DNA from: CAZLHO01 sp964559455 | GTDB lineage: Bacteria; Krumholzibacteriota; Krumholzibacteriia; LZORAL124-64-63 | Assembly (NCBI GenBank): GCA_964559455.1 | Contig: CAZLHO010000019.1 | Location: 1-48,464 of the forward strand | Direction: 5' to 3' | Length of the DNA: 48,464 nt | Part shown: positions 1 through 8,274 of the stretch, piece after piece | Position numbering within the stretch: the first letter of the stretch is position 1 | Layout: every line of letters begins with the position of its first letter | Notes under the pieces: model-generated | Told to the model about the DNA's origin: nothing | Database searches by the model: none | The model's input: the letters and a program-made list of their open reading frames with translations, nothing else | Made by a program: the position numbers and the translations under genes

Positions 1-720
1 GATCAGGAAGCTCTCGTCCCGGGCGACGTAGGCGTTGTAGCGGTTCTGCCCGCAGTTCACGGCGGGGGGCAGCGTCTCGGGCTCGCCGTAGGCGCCGTCG
101 ACGGGCCGGGAGCGCATGACGGCCACCTGGCCGGTGGCGGGATCCTGGCGGCAGAAATAGAGCGTGCCGTCGGCCGTGAACGAGGGATAGAACTCGCCCG
201 CGTCGCTGGTGATCGGCGCCGGCAGCGCGTACGGCTCGCCCCAGCCGTCGCCCTCGCGATCGACGGCGAAGATGTTCTGGGTGCCCCAGCCCGGCTGCTG
301 CTCCTGGCCGGGCGCGGCCAGGTTGGTCAGGTAGTAGAGGGTGTTGCCGTCGGCGGAGAAGGCCGGCTCGAAGACGGCGAAGGCCAGGTCGCGGGCGAAG
401 GACGGGATGTCGGGCTCGGTCCAGGCTCCGTCCACCAGGCGCGAGTGGAGCACGGTGCTCACGCCGCCCGCCGTCACCCCGAAGAAGACCTCGTCGCCGT
501 CGGGGCTGAAGCAGACGTCCCGGTTGGCCATGCCGTTGCTGACCACGCCGGGAGCGAAGAGCGCCGGTTCGGCGCCCGGGAGCGTCTGGCCGAGCCAGGG
601 ACCCTGCAAAAGGGGGAAGTCCGCGGCCGCGCCGTCTTCGGGGACGGGGCTGCAGGCTGCGACAGGCAGCAGGAGAGCCAGCAGGGCGAGCGCGCAGAGA
701 CGGACGGCGGCGTGGCGCAT
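1..720 (-). CDS. PD40/TolB-like beta-propeller lipoprotein (3' end off the window)
   Basis: This reading frame runs off the left edge; 240 codons are visible. The N-terminus is a lipoprotein signal with a hydrophobic stretch ending in the lipobox LPVAAC (Cys23), so the product should be lipid-anchored and face the periplasm or cell surface. Repeated motifs of the type FSPDGDEVFFG, FSADGNTLYYL and FTADGTLYFCR are PD40/WD40-like blades as in TolB and WD40-like Pal-associated proteins. The exact role is unknown; such proteins usually bind other proteins or ligands. The start at 720 is chosen because GGAGG lies 7-11 bases upstream and the signal peptide begins there. The first gene upstream on this strand is msrA, 81 bases away. 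Nothing can be said about the C-terminus. Confidence 0.8.
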   Translation of the reverse strand, partial: MRHAAVRLCALALLALLLPVAACSPVPEDGAAADFPLLQGPWLGQTLPGAEPALFAPGVVSNGMANRDVCFSPDGDEVFFGVTAGGVSTVLHSRLVDGAWTEPDIPSFARDLAFAVFEPAFSADGNTLYYLTNLAAPGQEQQPGWGTQNIFAVDREGDGWGEPYALPAPITSDAGEFYPSFTADGTLYFCRQDPATGQVAVMRSRPVDGAYGEPETLPPAVNCGQNRYNAYVARDESFLI

Positions 721-721
721 C

Positions 722-774
722 GAAAATCCTCCGGGAGAATGGGATGAAACGACGCACTCAATGTGCGGATTTTC
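722..774 (-). promoter_or_regulatory. Inverted repeat that can pair with the ribosome binding site of the PD40 lipoprotein
   Basis: On the minus strand GAAAATCC (774-767) is an exact reverse complement of GGATTTTC (729-722), which overlaps the GGAGGAT ribosome binding site of the gene starting at 720. A second small hairpin (GCAC, 5-nt loop, GTGC) lies just inside the upstream arm. Pairing would hide the ribosome binding site. Whether it forms in the cell is not shown; an 8-bp arm in short intergenic DNA could be chance. Confidence 0.35.
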
Positions 775-801
775 CCGCCCCCGCGTCAACCCCGGACCTG
801 T

Positions 802-1443
802 TCAGCGCTTCAGCCGCTCGGCGAACTCCTTGCGGAACTTGCTCAGCTTGGGCGAGATCACGGCCTGGCAGTAGCCCTGGGCCGGATTGCGCCGGTAGTA
901 GTCCTGGTGGTAGCGCTCGGCGGGGTGGAAGCCGGGATCGGCGACCACCTGGGTCACGATCGGGTCGTCCCAGATCCCCCGCGCGTCCAGTTCGCGGATC
1001 ATGGCCTCGGCCGCCTGCTTCTGCCGCTCGTCGTGGTAGAAGACGACGGAGCGGTACTGGCTGCCGATGTCGGCGCCCTGCTGGTCCCGCGTGGTCGGGT
1101 CGTGGATGCTGAAGAAGACCGCCAGGATCTCCTCGTACGCGATTTCCCGGGGGTCGAAGACGACCTGCACGACCTCGGCGTGACCGGACCGGCCCGAGCA
1201 GACCTCCTCGTAGCTGGGATCCGGATCGTCGCCGCCGGCGTAGCCCGAGATCACAGTGCGCACGCCGGTCAGCTCCTCGTACACCGCCTCCAGGCACCAG
1301 AAGCAGCCGCCGCCCAGGGTCGCCGTCTCCAGGGCGGCCTGCGGTCGCGCGTCCGGTCTCTGCGTCGCGTCCATTTCCTGTCCCTCCGCCGTCGTCGCGG
1401 CCAGGACCAGCCCCGCCGCCAGCGCGATGATGATGCCGCGCAT
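802..1443 (-). CDS. msrA: Peptide-methionine (S)-S-oxide reductase MsrA, exported
   Basis: MsrA reduces methionine-S-sulfoxide in oxidised proteins back to methionine. The 213-residue product has the family motif GGGCFWC near residues 44-50, with nucleophilic Cys47, followed by conserved blocks (SGYAGG, SGRSGHAEVVQVVFDP, DPTTRDQQGADIGSQYRS) and a C-terminal GYCQ that could supply a recycling cysteine (Cys192). There is no fused MsrB domain. A hydrophobic N-terminus (about residues 1-21) looks like a signal peptide, so it probably acts outside the cytoplasm. I place the start at 1443 rather than at the upstream in-frame ATG (1539) because GGGAGGAG sits at good spacing and the signal peptide starts here. 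It is a normal cysteine version, unlike the selenocysteine peroxiredoxin at 12441-13151. Confidence 0.95.
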   Translation of the reverse strand: MRGIIIALAAGLVLAATTAEGQEMDATQRPDARPQAALETATLGGGCFWCLEAVYEELTGVRTVISGYAGGDDPDPSYEEVCSGRSGHAEVVQVVFDPREIAYEEILAVFFSIHDPTTRDQQGADIGSQYRSVVFYHDERQKQAAEAMIRELDARGIWDDPIVTQVVADPGFHPAERYHQDYYRRNPAQGYCQAVISPKLSKFRKEFAERLKR

Positions 1444-1577
1444 GCCCTCTCCTCCCGGCCGGGGCCGTCGATCCCGGCCCGTTGCGCGCGGGAGCGGCCC
1501 CGGGGGACCGCTCCCTGACGATGTCGTTGACGTTATCAAGATAGGCGAGGAGCGGGCATCCTGCCGCCCGGCGCGGG

Positions 1578-2498
1578 CTAGACGAGTTGGAAATCCTCCG
1601 AGTAGAAGACGAAGGTGCCGCGGCCTTCGTCCTTGCCCCGGTAGAGCGCCAGGTCCGCGCTCTTGAGCAGACCCGAGAAATCCTCGCCGTCGTTGGGGAA
1701 GACGGCGATGCCGATGCTGGTGCCCGTGTTGATGACGTCTGCGCCGAGCGCGAAGGGGCGGGCGAGGCTGTCGATGATGGACTGGGCCAGATCGCCGTTG
1801 CCCATGATGCCCCGCTCATGGCCCGAGATCACGACGAACTCGTCGCCGCCGAGCCGCGCCACGAACTCGCCCGGAGCGATGGCTTCGCGCAGCCGGATCC
1901 CGACCTGCTGCAGCAGTTCGTCGCCGACCGGATGGCCCAACGTGTCGTTCACGTTCTTGAAGTGGTCCAGGTCCAGCAGCAGCAGGCCGAAGCTGCGGCC
2001 GGCCAGCTCGGCCTCGCCCACGCGGCGGGTCAGCTCGTCCCGGAAGTGGCCGCGGTTCGGCAGGTCGGTCAACGCGTCGTAGAAGGCCAGATGATGCAGC
2101 CGCTGCTCGTTGTGCCGACGCTCCAGGGCGTAGCGGATCGACCGCTCGAGCAGCGGGGGCGTGATCTGGTCCTTGACCAGGAAATCGGCCAGGCCCAGGT
2201 GCTGGGCGGCGAGATCGGTGTCGCGGCAGTCCTCGCCGGCGATCATGATGATCGGCGGCAGCGCCGGATCCGAGAGGTCGAGCGTGCAGACCAGATCGAT
2301 GCCGGTCAGATCGCCCAGGGAATAGTCCAGCAGCACGATGCCGTAGCCGCCGCGGTCCAGGGCCTGCCGCGCCTCGACCGGCGAGGGCACCCATTCGATC
2401 TCGCAGCGCAGCGCCTCGTGCCCCTCGAGGGCCTCGCGTATTTTCCGGTAGTCCTCGACATCGTCCTCGACGAGCAGGACCTTCAGCTTATCCTTCAT
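1578..2498 (-). CDS. Response regulator with GGDEF diguanylate cyclase output (REC-GGDEF)
   Basis: This 306-residue cytoplasmic protein joins a receiver domain (about 1-125) to a GGDEF domain (about 135-303), which would make cyclic di-GMP from GTP. The receiver has the acidic pocket E11-D12-D13, phospho-acceptor Asp58 and Lys109; the usual Ser/Thr position appears to be Ile86. The cyclase signature is GGDEF at 217-221, intact, so catalysis is plausible. The RxxD inhibitory site expected at 208-211 reads A-P-G-E, so product feedback through the primary I-site is probably absent. The start at 2498 follows a GAGGGGGGAAGC ribosome binding site; a longer frame upstream has no domain support. No histidine kinase is adjacent. 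Confidence 0.92.
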   Translation of the reverse strand: MKDKLKVLLVEDDVEDYRKIREALEGHEALRCEIEWVPSPVEARQALDRGGYGIVLLDYSLGDLTGIDLVCTLDLSDPALPPIIMIAGEDCRDTDLAAQHLGLADFLVKDQITPPLLERSIRYALERRHNEQRLHHLAFYDALTDLPNRGHFRDELTRRVGEAELAGRSFGLLLLDLDHFKNVNDTLGHPVGDELLQQVGIRLREAIAPGEFVARLGGDEFVVISGHERGIMGNGDLAQSIIDSLARPFALGADVINTGTSIGIAVFPNDGEDFSGLLKSADLALYRGKDEGRGTFVFYSEDFQLV

Positions 2499-2707
2499 GC
2501 TTCCCCCCTCGCGCTCCACGCCGGGCACCCGCACCCCTGCAGATCCCCCGCGGTCGACGCCCCTGTTCGCGGGGACATTCGACCGGGTCTCCGATTCCAT
2601 CGGCGAATCGGCGCTGCGGTTGAGCCCGAACTTGTGTCCGGCCGCGGAATTCCGGAGCTTGATGGAGTTCACCGCGCCGCGACCGGTCTTCGCAGGGAGA
2701 GAGCGGA

Positions 2708-3466
2708 GTGAAAAGAAGCGCACGCCATCGCAGGATCGCCGTGATCTCCGACGTCCACGGCAACCGCTGGGCCCTGGAGCGCGTGCTCGAGGATATCCGC
2801 GGCCGGGGAGTCGCGGGGATCGTCAACCTGGGAGATTGTCTCTATGGCCCCCTCGATCCCGCCGGCACCGCCGAGATCCTGATGGGCCTGGACCTCCCGA
2901 CCGTCTCCGGCAACGAGGACCGGCTGGTCGTCGACCCGCCCGCGGACCCGTCGCCGGCCCTGCGCTTCACGCTCGATCGCCTCGCCGAACGTCACATCGC
3001 CTGGCTGGCCTCGCTGCCCCTGACGCGGCTGGAGGACGACCGCCTGCTGTGCCACGGCACGCCGCACCGGGACGACGAGTACCTGCTGCATACGATCGAT
3101 CGCTCCGGGGCCAGGCCGCGGCCGATCGCCGAGCTGTCCGCGTTGCTGGCGGGCGTCCGGGCCTCGGTGGTGCTCTGCGGGCACGACCACCTGCCCGGAC
3201 GGGCCCTGACTCCGGAGGGCACGCTGGTCCTGAATCCAGGCAGCGTGGGCTGCCCGGCCTACGTGGACGACGCGCCGCACCCCCACCAAATGGCCGCGGG
3301 TTCCCCCCACGCCCGCTACTGCCTGCTCGGAGGCGAAGAATCCGACCTGGAGATAGAGGCCGTGAGTCTGGAATACGACTGGAACGAGGCCGCGGCGACG
3401 GCCGAGGCGCATGGATTTCCCGACTGGGCCCTCTGGATCGCCACCGGCCGCACCGCCCTTCCCTGA
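2708..3466 (+). CDS. Calcineurin-like metallophosphoesterase (YfcE/DUF2436-like)
   Basis: The 252-residue cytoplasmic protein carries all metal-binding motifs of the calcineurin-like phosphoesterase fold: D15-x-H17-G-N (SDVHGN), GD at 42-43 (LGDCLYGP), GNED at 68-71, CHGTPH with His116, and GHDH at 158-161. These bind two divalent metals and hydrolyse phosphomono- or diesters; the substrate cannot be told from sequence. Translation starts at a GTG, supported by AGGGAGAG upstream and by the beginning of the first beta strand (RIAVISDVHGN) soon after. It is divergent from the REC-GGDEF gene with 209 bases between, and convergent with the lipoprotein gene at 3508. Confidence 0.88.
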   Translation: MKRSARHRRIAVISDVHGNRWALERVLEDIRGRGVAGIVNLGDCLYGPLDPAGTAEILMGLDLPTVSGNEDRLVVDPPADPSPALRFTLDRLAERHIAWLASLPLTRLEDDRLLCHGTPHRDDEYLLHTIDRSGARPRPIAELSALLAGVRASVVLCGHDHLPGRALTPEGTLVLNPGSVGCPAYVDDAPHPHQMAAGSPHARYCLLGGEESDLEIEAVSLEYDWNEAAATAEAHGFPDWALWIATGRTALP

Positions 3467-3507
3467 GCCGCCGTCTCCCGTTCCTGCCGCTGATCCCGTC
3501 GGACGGC

Positions 3508-5061
3508 CTACGGCTGAGGCGCCTCGAACTCCAGGACCAGGCGCGGCCCGGGCTGGACACGGGAATCCGTATGGTCCCGCTCCACGCCGTCCCGCGAGCC
3601 GAACCAGACCTGCTTGAAGGTCTGCCCGTCGCTGGTGATGTCGCGGAGCACGAGCCCGTGGTTGGGCATCCCCGACCACCAGCCCTCGACCAAGGCGGTG
3701 ACGTCGATGCGCACGACGTCGCCCGGAGCCATCTGGTCCTGCTCGAACTCCACCTTGCCGTCGACCTGGGGCCAGAAATCAGGCTGGGTGACGTTGTTGG
3801 CGTCGCCGCCGTCGCCGGCGCCGACCCAGGCGATGCCGTCGGCCTCGTCGACCCAGACCACGCCCGGCGGGTGGGGCAGGACTTCGGAGCCGTTCCCCTC
3901 GGGCCAGGCCGGCGCGCCCCAGGGCGCCATGACCGGCGAGACGGAGATCTCGTAGCTCTGATGCAGGCCGTCGCGGAACGCGGCGATCGTCAGCTCCAGC
4001 GTCGCCTTGGCCAGGCCCATGCCGGGCACGGCGACGCAATCGTACATCGGGAAACGGATGAAGCTGCGGATGCCGTCGGCGCCGCCGTAGGGAATGCCGC
4101 CGCCGCCCCGGCTGCCGCCCACGCCCAGGAAGGGATCGGCGCCGTGGTTGTCGTTGCGGCGCGCGTCCAGATCCGTGCGCACCATGGCGTCGGCCTCGGC
4201 CGCGATCACCGTGATGTTGGGACCCACCAGCGGGGCCAGGCCGAAGTCCGCGCCCTCGAAGTTCGAGACGCCGCCGTCGTCGCCGCCCAGCAGCACGTGC
4301 AGGAGCGCCGGCGTGGTGAAGGCCCGCCCGGGCAAGGGCTCGGGACCCAGGACATAGGCGCCGGAGGGCAGGTTCGTGAAGGCGTAGGCGCCGGTGGAGT
4401 CGGTGACGGCCTCGAGATGGAAGGGCAGCGGCGCCATGATGGGCAGGTCGCCCTCGAGCAGCAGCGTGACCATGCCCATGCCGGGCTCGCCGGGGTCGCG
4501 CACGCCGTCCCTGTCCAGGTCGTTCCAGACGGTGCCGGAGATCGAGCCCTGCAGGAGCTGACCGCCGCCGGCGAGGATGTCCGCGGCGAAGCCCACCGCG
4601 ACCCCCGGGTCGACGGCGAAGCGGAGGGTGCGCGGGAAGCTGCTCTCGCCGGGAGTCCACATCCCGTCGTCGTTGGCGAATTCGAACCAGAAGAGAGCGC
4701 CGGGCCCGGTCACGCCGTTGTCCGCGCCGAGCACGGCCGCCCCCTCGGGCAGCAGAGTCCGGAAGACCAGGCCGACCGGTTCGGGCGCGACGTCGGCGCC
4801 GGCGTTGAGCAGCACCATGTCCGCGGCCAGGGTTCCGGCTTCGTAGCGCAGGTTGGAGACCAGAAGCAGGAAGGGTCCCTGGATGGAACCGCCCAACTGC
4901 GGCGAGGTGGCGTCGATCCGCACGACGAAATCGGCCGCCCCGGTCGCGAGCACGCCCTCGCCGCCGCCGCCGGGATCGGGGGCTACGGGATCGTCGCTGC
5001 AGCCGATCAGCAGGGACGGGACGAGCAGGAGGATCAGAAAGGACCATCGACGCGGGTTCAT
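3508..5061 (-). CDS. Large lipoprotein with SdrD_B-like and DNRLRE (CBM96-like) domains
   Basis: The 517-residue product begins with a lipoprotein signal peptide (lipobox LLIGC, Cys21) and a Gly/Pro-rich linker, so it is likely surface-associated. Residues about 40-165 resemble an uncharacterised Ig-like region. Residues about 172-250 (GTVWNDLDRDGVRDPGEPG, then a TDSTGAYAFTNLPSGAY type strand) match the SdrD_B Ca-binding prealbumin-like domain. From about 278 to the end (ADAMVRTDLDARRNDNHGA, RSFIRFPM, VRIDVTALVEGWWSG, HGLVLRD, SRVQPGPRLVLEF) it matches the DNRLRE/disaggregatase-related carbohydrate-binding domain. Function is probably adhesion or polysaccharide binding. The start at 5061 precedes the signal peptide and has GGGAG upstream. 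I see no catalytic motif. Confidence 0.82.
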   Translation of the reverse strand: MNPRRWSFLILLLVPSLLIGCSDDPVAPDPGGGGEGVLATGAADFVVRIDATSPQLGGSIQGPFLLLVSNLRYEAGTLAADMVLLNAGADVAPEPVGLVFRTLLPEGAAVLGADNGVTGPGALFWFEFANDDGMWTPGESSFPRTLRFAVDPGVAVGFAADILAGGGQLLQGSISGTVWNDLDRDGVRDPGEPGMGMVTLLLEGDLPIMAPLPFHLEAVTDSTGAYAFTNLPSGAYVLGPEPLPGRAFTTPALLHVLLGGDDGGVSNFEGADFGLAPLVGPNITVIAAEADAMVRTDLDARRNDNHGADPFLGVGGSRGGGGIPYGGADGIRSFIRFPMYDCVAVPGMGLAKATLELTIAAFRDGLHQSYEISVSPVMAPWGAPAWPEGNGSEVLPHPPGVVWVDEADGIAWVGAGDGGDANNVTQPDFWPQVDGKVEFEQDQMAPGDVVRIDVTALVEGWWSGMPNHGLVLRDITSDGQTFKQVWFGSRDGVERDHTDSRVQPGPRLVLEFEAPQP

Positions 5062-5084
5062 GGCGGTACGCTCCCGGCTGGCGT

Positions 5085-5120
5085 GGGGCCGCGGACGGTC
5101 TGGCAGGGGGCCGCGGACGG
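5085..5120. repeat. Direct repeat of a 14-mer upstream of the SdrD_B lipoprotein gene
   Basis: GGGGCCGCGGACGG occurs at 5085-5098 and again at 5107-5120, a 22-base period or about two helical turns. The copies lie 24 to 60 bases upstream of the lipoprotein start, where an operator could sit. In DNA this GC-rich a partial repeat is not rare, so function is only possible. Confidence 0.45.
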
Positions 5121-5189
5121 AGACCGACGGATGATCGGGGCGAGGACTCGGTTAAGCATACCCCGTCACGGAACCCGGGAGCAAGGGGG

Positions 5190-5825
5190 TCAATCCGCGG
5201 GAGAAGCCACGCAGGCGAACTGCAGCCAGCGCATCTCGGCGAAGCGGCCCAGCGTCGCCAGGTTGAACAGGCGGAAGGCGACCGAACGGGTGGGATGGAT
5301 GCCCTCGATGCGCCGCAGGCCGTAGCCGCAGCGGGCGAACATGGCGGCGATGCTGCTGCGGGTGAAGAAGCGCAGGTGGGTCCGGTCGAGGATGCCCTCG
5401 TCGACGTAGTCCCAGCGCCCGCGCAGCGCCAGATCGCGCACGTTGGGGAAATGGCGGACGTTGGGGATCGAGGCTATCAGCACGCCTGCGGGGCCGATCA
5501 GCGGCCGCAGATCGCGTAACAGGGCCTCGGGGTCGACGAGATGCTCGAGGATGTCGTTGCAGTAGACGACGTCGAAGCGCTCGCCGGCCAGTTCGGCGAC
5601 ACGGGCGGCGGCGTCGCCGACGAGCACCCGGTCCAGGACAGCGGCCGCGGCCGCGGCGGCCGTCGCGTCGAGTTCGATCCCCCATACCTCGGCCCCGGTC
5701 GTCCGCTTCAGCCCCTGCCCGAAGACGCCGGCGCCGCAGCCCACGTCCAGGATGCGCACGGCGGACGACGGACAGTAGCGGAGCATCTCGGGACGCGGGT
5801 GCTGGAAGTAGGGATCCCTCGTCAT
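5190..5825 (-). CDS. SAM-dependent class I methyltransferase
   Basis: The 211-residue cytoplasmic protein has the Rossmann SAM-binding signature ILDVGCGAGVFGQGL near residue 25, an acidic end of strand 2 (VWGIELD), and motif FDVVYCNDILEHLVDPEALLRDL, typical of Methyltransf_11/23 enzymes. The later segment SIPNVRHFPNVRDLALRGRW and RTHLRFFT is characteristic of the methyltransferases found in glycan and natural-product clusters; the acceptor is unknown. I use the ATG at 5825, since the conserved N-terminal TRDPYFQHPRPEML begins there; its ribosome binding site (GGAAAAGG) is weak. The upstream in-frame extension is Arg-rich shadow sequence. It is 131 bases downstream of the SBBP protein gene, with a strong hairpin between them. 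Confidence 0.9.
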   Translation of the reverse strand: MTRDPYFQHPRPEMLRYCPSSAVRILDVGCGAGVFGQGLKRTTGAEVWGIELDATAAAAAAAVLDRVLVGDAAARVAELAGERFDVVYCNDILEHLVDPEALLRDLRPLIGPAGVLIASIPNVRHFPNVRDLALRGRWDYVDEGILDRTHLRFFTRSSIAAMFARCGYGLRRIEGIHPTRSVAFRLFNLATLGRFAEMRWLQFACVASPAD

Positions 5826-5903
5826 CGGACGGCCTTTTCCGGGGTGGACGCCGGCGTGCGGACAGCCCCGAAGATAGCGGCATCGGGGTCGCGGGACAAC
5901 GGC

Positions 5904-5955
5904 GGAGGCGACCGGCCGGCGCAGATCCCCGCGCCGGCCGGTCCGGGGCGCCTCC
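5904..5955 (-). terminator. Long GC hairpin directly after the SBBP propeller gene
   Basis: A perfect 13-bp stem (GACCGGCCGGCGC at 5910-5922 against its complement at 5931-5943, 8-nt loop) is flanked by an outer pairing GGAGGCG (5904-5910) with CGCCTCC (5949-5955). The structure begins two bases after the stop codon of the gene at 5957-8089. It has no T-run, so it may be a terminator of the no-tail type or an mRNA 3'-end stabiliser. Confidence 0.6.
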
Positions 5956-5956
5956 G

Positions 5957-8089
5957 TCACCGGCTCAGCGTCACCTTGCGAGTGAAGACCCTCTCGGTCG
6001 TGACAAGGCTCAGCAGATAGGCGCCGGAGGCGGCCCCTCGCCCCCGGGCATCCGTACCGTCCCAGACGACACCGTGGCTGCCGGCTACCCGCTTGCCGGC
6101 GGCCAGGGTCGCCACGCGACGGCCCGCGAGATCCGTGACGTACAGCCCGACGGGACCTCCTCTTTCCAGGGTGAAGCGGATCTCGACCCGGGGGTTGAAG
6201 GGATTCGGCCAGGCCGAAAGGCCCGTCCGCTCCAGGGACGGCGTCTCCGGGGCCCGCAGGGTCCCGATCAGGAGCCAGCCGTCCGCGCCGTTCTTCAGGT
6301 AGAGCTCATACTGCGTCGCCGCCCCGGCCTCCCCGCCGTCGACGGCCTCGTAGGCGCCTCCCGCGCCCGGAATCACCGTCAGTTCGCGCTCGCCGCCGGG
6401 CTCGCGAACCACGAGGCGGAGGTGATCCGCCGGCACCTGCTCTCCCAATCGCCAGCAGATGCGGCAGGCCTCCGCCCCGCGGAAGGCCGCGAATTCCTGG
6501 AGGAAGTTCGGCACGACGCCCCAGCTGAGGCCGGAGTGCAGCTTGGACAGCCAGATATCGCCGCCCCAGGCGAAGACGCCGCCCGCGTAGGAATCGTCCC
6601 AGGCCCCGGCGGGCACCGGAAAGTCCGCGGAGCCGGTGCTGCCGGCCATCAGCAGGGTCTCGTCGGGCAGCAGCGTCAGCGAGCCCAGGTTGTCCATGCT
6701 CGCGCCGCCGAAGAAGGTCGACGCCCGCAGGGAGTCGAGCATCGGCGACAGGCGCGTGATGAAGATGTCGCCGACGTATTTACTGCCGCCCGCGTAGGTC
6801 TGGCGGTAGGCGTCGGCGGTGGTCGGGAAGTTCGCCGAGCTGGAGTTGCCGGCCACGATGACCGTCCCGTCCCCGTCCAGGGCCATCGCCTCGGCGTTCT
6901 CCCAGGCGGCGCCGCCCAGATAGGTCGCCGCGTCCAGCGTCTTCAGGTCGGCGGAGAAGCGCGCGACCCAGGCGTCGTCCCCGACGTCGGCCGAGCCATC
7001 GCCGCTGTAGGTCTGATCGTAGGCGCCGGCGGTGGCCGGGAAATCCGTCGATGCGGTATGGCCCCCGACGTAGATCGGGCCGGCGGGGTCCACGACCATG
7101 CCGTAGCCGAAGTCCCAGTCGCCGCCGCCGATGTAGGTGGCCGCCTCCAGGCTGGACAGGTCCGCCGAGAGGATGACCGCGAAAGCATCGAAGTTGCCGT
7201 TGGCGACCGTGTCCCAGGCGTCGGGCGGCACGGGCAGGTTGATCGACTTCGTCCAGCCCGCGAGCACCAGGCGGCCCTGGCCGTCGAAGGCCAGTTGTTC
7301 GGCGTAGTCCTCGTTGCTGCCGCCGTAGCGCGTGCCGCATTCGACGGTCGTCAGCAGGGGGTCCAGGCGGCAGACGCCCAGGTCCCGGGCCCCGTTGGCG
7401 ATGGTGTCGTAGCCGCCGGGCGTGACCGGAAATTCGCCCGACAGGGTCGAGGCGGCGAGGTAGGGCCGGCCCTGCCCGTCCACGACCAGCAGCGGGTACT
7501 CGTCGTTGCGGGTGCCGCCGATATAGGTCGCCGCGACCAGCGAGTCGAGGCCGGCGCTGAGCCTGGCCAGCCAGATGTCCCGCCCCCCCTGCCAGGCGGT
7601 GCAGAAGGCGTCGGGAGTCGTGGGCAGATCGCGGCCCGTGGTGCCGGTGGCCACGAAGACGCCGCCGTCCGCGGCCAGGGCCAGGGCCACGCCGGGCCAG
7701 ACGACATCCTCGTAGACGCCGCCCAGATAGGTGGCCGCGAGCAGCGTCGTCATGTCGGGGTCGAACTTGGCGACCAGGATGTCGCTCATCCCTCCCGGCT
7801 CGGGCTGATAGGCGCCGGCGGGCACCGGCAGGTCCGCCGATCGGGTCAGGCTGGCCACGAAGACGTTGCCCTGGGCGTCGCGCACCGCCGGCACCTCGTA
7901 GAAGCCGTCGGAGTCGGCGCCGCCCAGGTAGGTCCCGGCCATCAGCGGGCTGTCCTCCTGGGCGAATACGACGCCGGCCGCCGGGATGACCGCCAGCGAG
8001 AGCGTCCAGGCGAGGAGGACCACGGCGGCCCGGCGGGCCGGCGCCGGGATCGTGAAATCAAGAGCAGGTCGGGCATGTCGGAATTCCAT
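5957..8089 (-). CDS. Secreted SBBP-repeat beta-propeller with C-terminal FlgD-like sorting domain
   Basis: The 710-residue protein has a long signal peptide (about 1-45), then about seven repeats ending in TYLGG-, TYIGG- or TFFGG-type strands, as in SBBP (seven-bladed propeller) proteins of the FCB superphylum. Repeats also share the block -DFP-TAGAYD-T--G--D--V-----. The C-terminal ~85 residues contain SAWPNPFNPRVEIRFTLERG, then GRRVATLAAG and GVVWDGTDARGRGAASGAYLL, the FlgD-like/type 9 sorting module (Por secretion C-terminal signal). It is therefore predicted to cross the outer membrane and sit on or leave the cell surface. The substrate is unknown. The start at 8089 has AGGAGG upstream; the in-frame region further upstream has no signal-like character. 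Confidence 0.9.
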   Translation of the reverse strand: MEFRHARPALDFTIPAPARRAAVVLLAWTLSLAVIPAAGVVFAQEDSPLMAGTYLGGADSDGFYEVPAVRDAQGNVFVASLTRSADLPVPAGAYQPEPGGMSDILVAKFDPDMTTLLAATYLGGVYEDVVWPGVALALAADGGVFVATGTTGRDLPTTPDAFCTAWQGGRDIWLARLSAGLDSLVAATYIGGTRNDEYPLLVVDGQGRPYLAASTLSGEFPVTPGGYDTIANGARDLGVCRLDPLLTTVECGTRYGGSNEDYAEQLAFDGQGRLVLAGWTKSINLPVPPDAWDTVANGNFDAFAVILSADLSSLEAATYIGGGDWDFGYGMVVDPAGPIYVGGHTASTDFPATAGAYDQTYSGDGSADVGDDAWVARFSADLKTLDAATYLGGAAWENAEAMALDGDGTVIVAGNSSSANFPTTADAYRQTYAGGSKYVGDIFITRLSPMLDSLRASTFFGGASMDNLGSLTLLPDETLLMAGSTGSADFPVPAGAWDDSYAGGVFAWGGDIWLSKLHSGLSWGVVPNFLQEFAAFRGAEACRICWRLGEQVPADHLRLVVREPGGERELTVIPGAGGAYEAVDGGEAGAATQYELYLKNGADGWLLIGTLRAPETPSLERTGLSAWPNPFNPRVEIRFTLERGGPVGLYVTDLAGRRVATLAAGKRVAGSHGVVWDGTDARGRGAASGAYLLSLVTTERVFTRKVTLSR

Positions 8090-8274
8090 CGGGAGCAACC
8101 TCCTGCGCGGATGAATCGGAACGGCCGGCTTCGGGCGCACCGGCTCGACGTGGTCCATGCTACGGCGCGAAGGGCTCTTCGGACCTCCACTCTCCCCGAA
8201 CAAAAGCTCCATTTTTGCTCCCCAAGGGCCGCGGATCGGGGTAATCTGGCCCCGGTCCCCCTATGGAGAACTTC

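Noticed and set aside
802..1539. Longer MsrA starting at 1539
   Set aside because: The extra 32 residues are Gly/Arg/Pro-rich with no ribosome binding site; the signal peptide and a strong ribosome binding site place the start at 1443.
2497..5325. Long plus-strand open frame opposite the lipoprotein and methyltransferase genes
   Set aside because: Composed of Arg, Gly, Pro and Ala-rich shadow sequence; it contradicts well-supported genes on the minus strand. The same applies to the long frames opposite SBBP, corA/mscS, amidase, VCBS, kbl, M64 and hypD.
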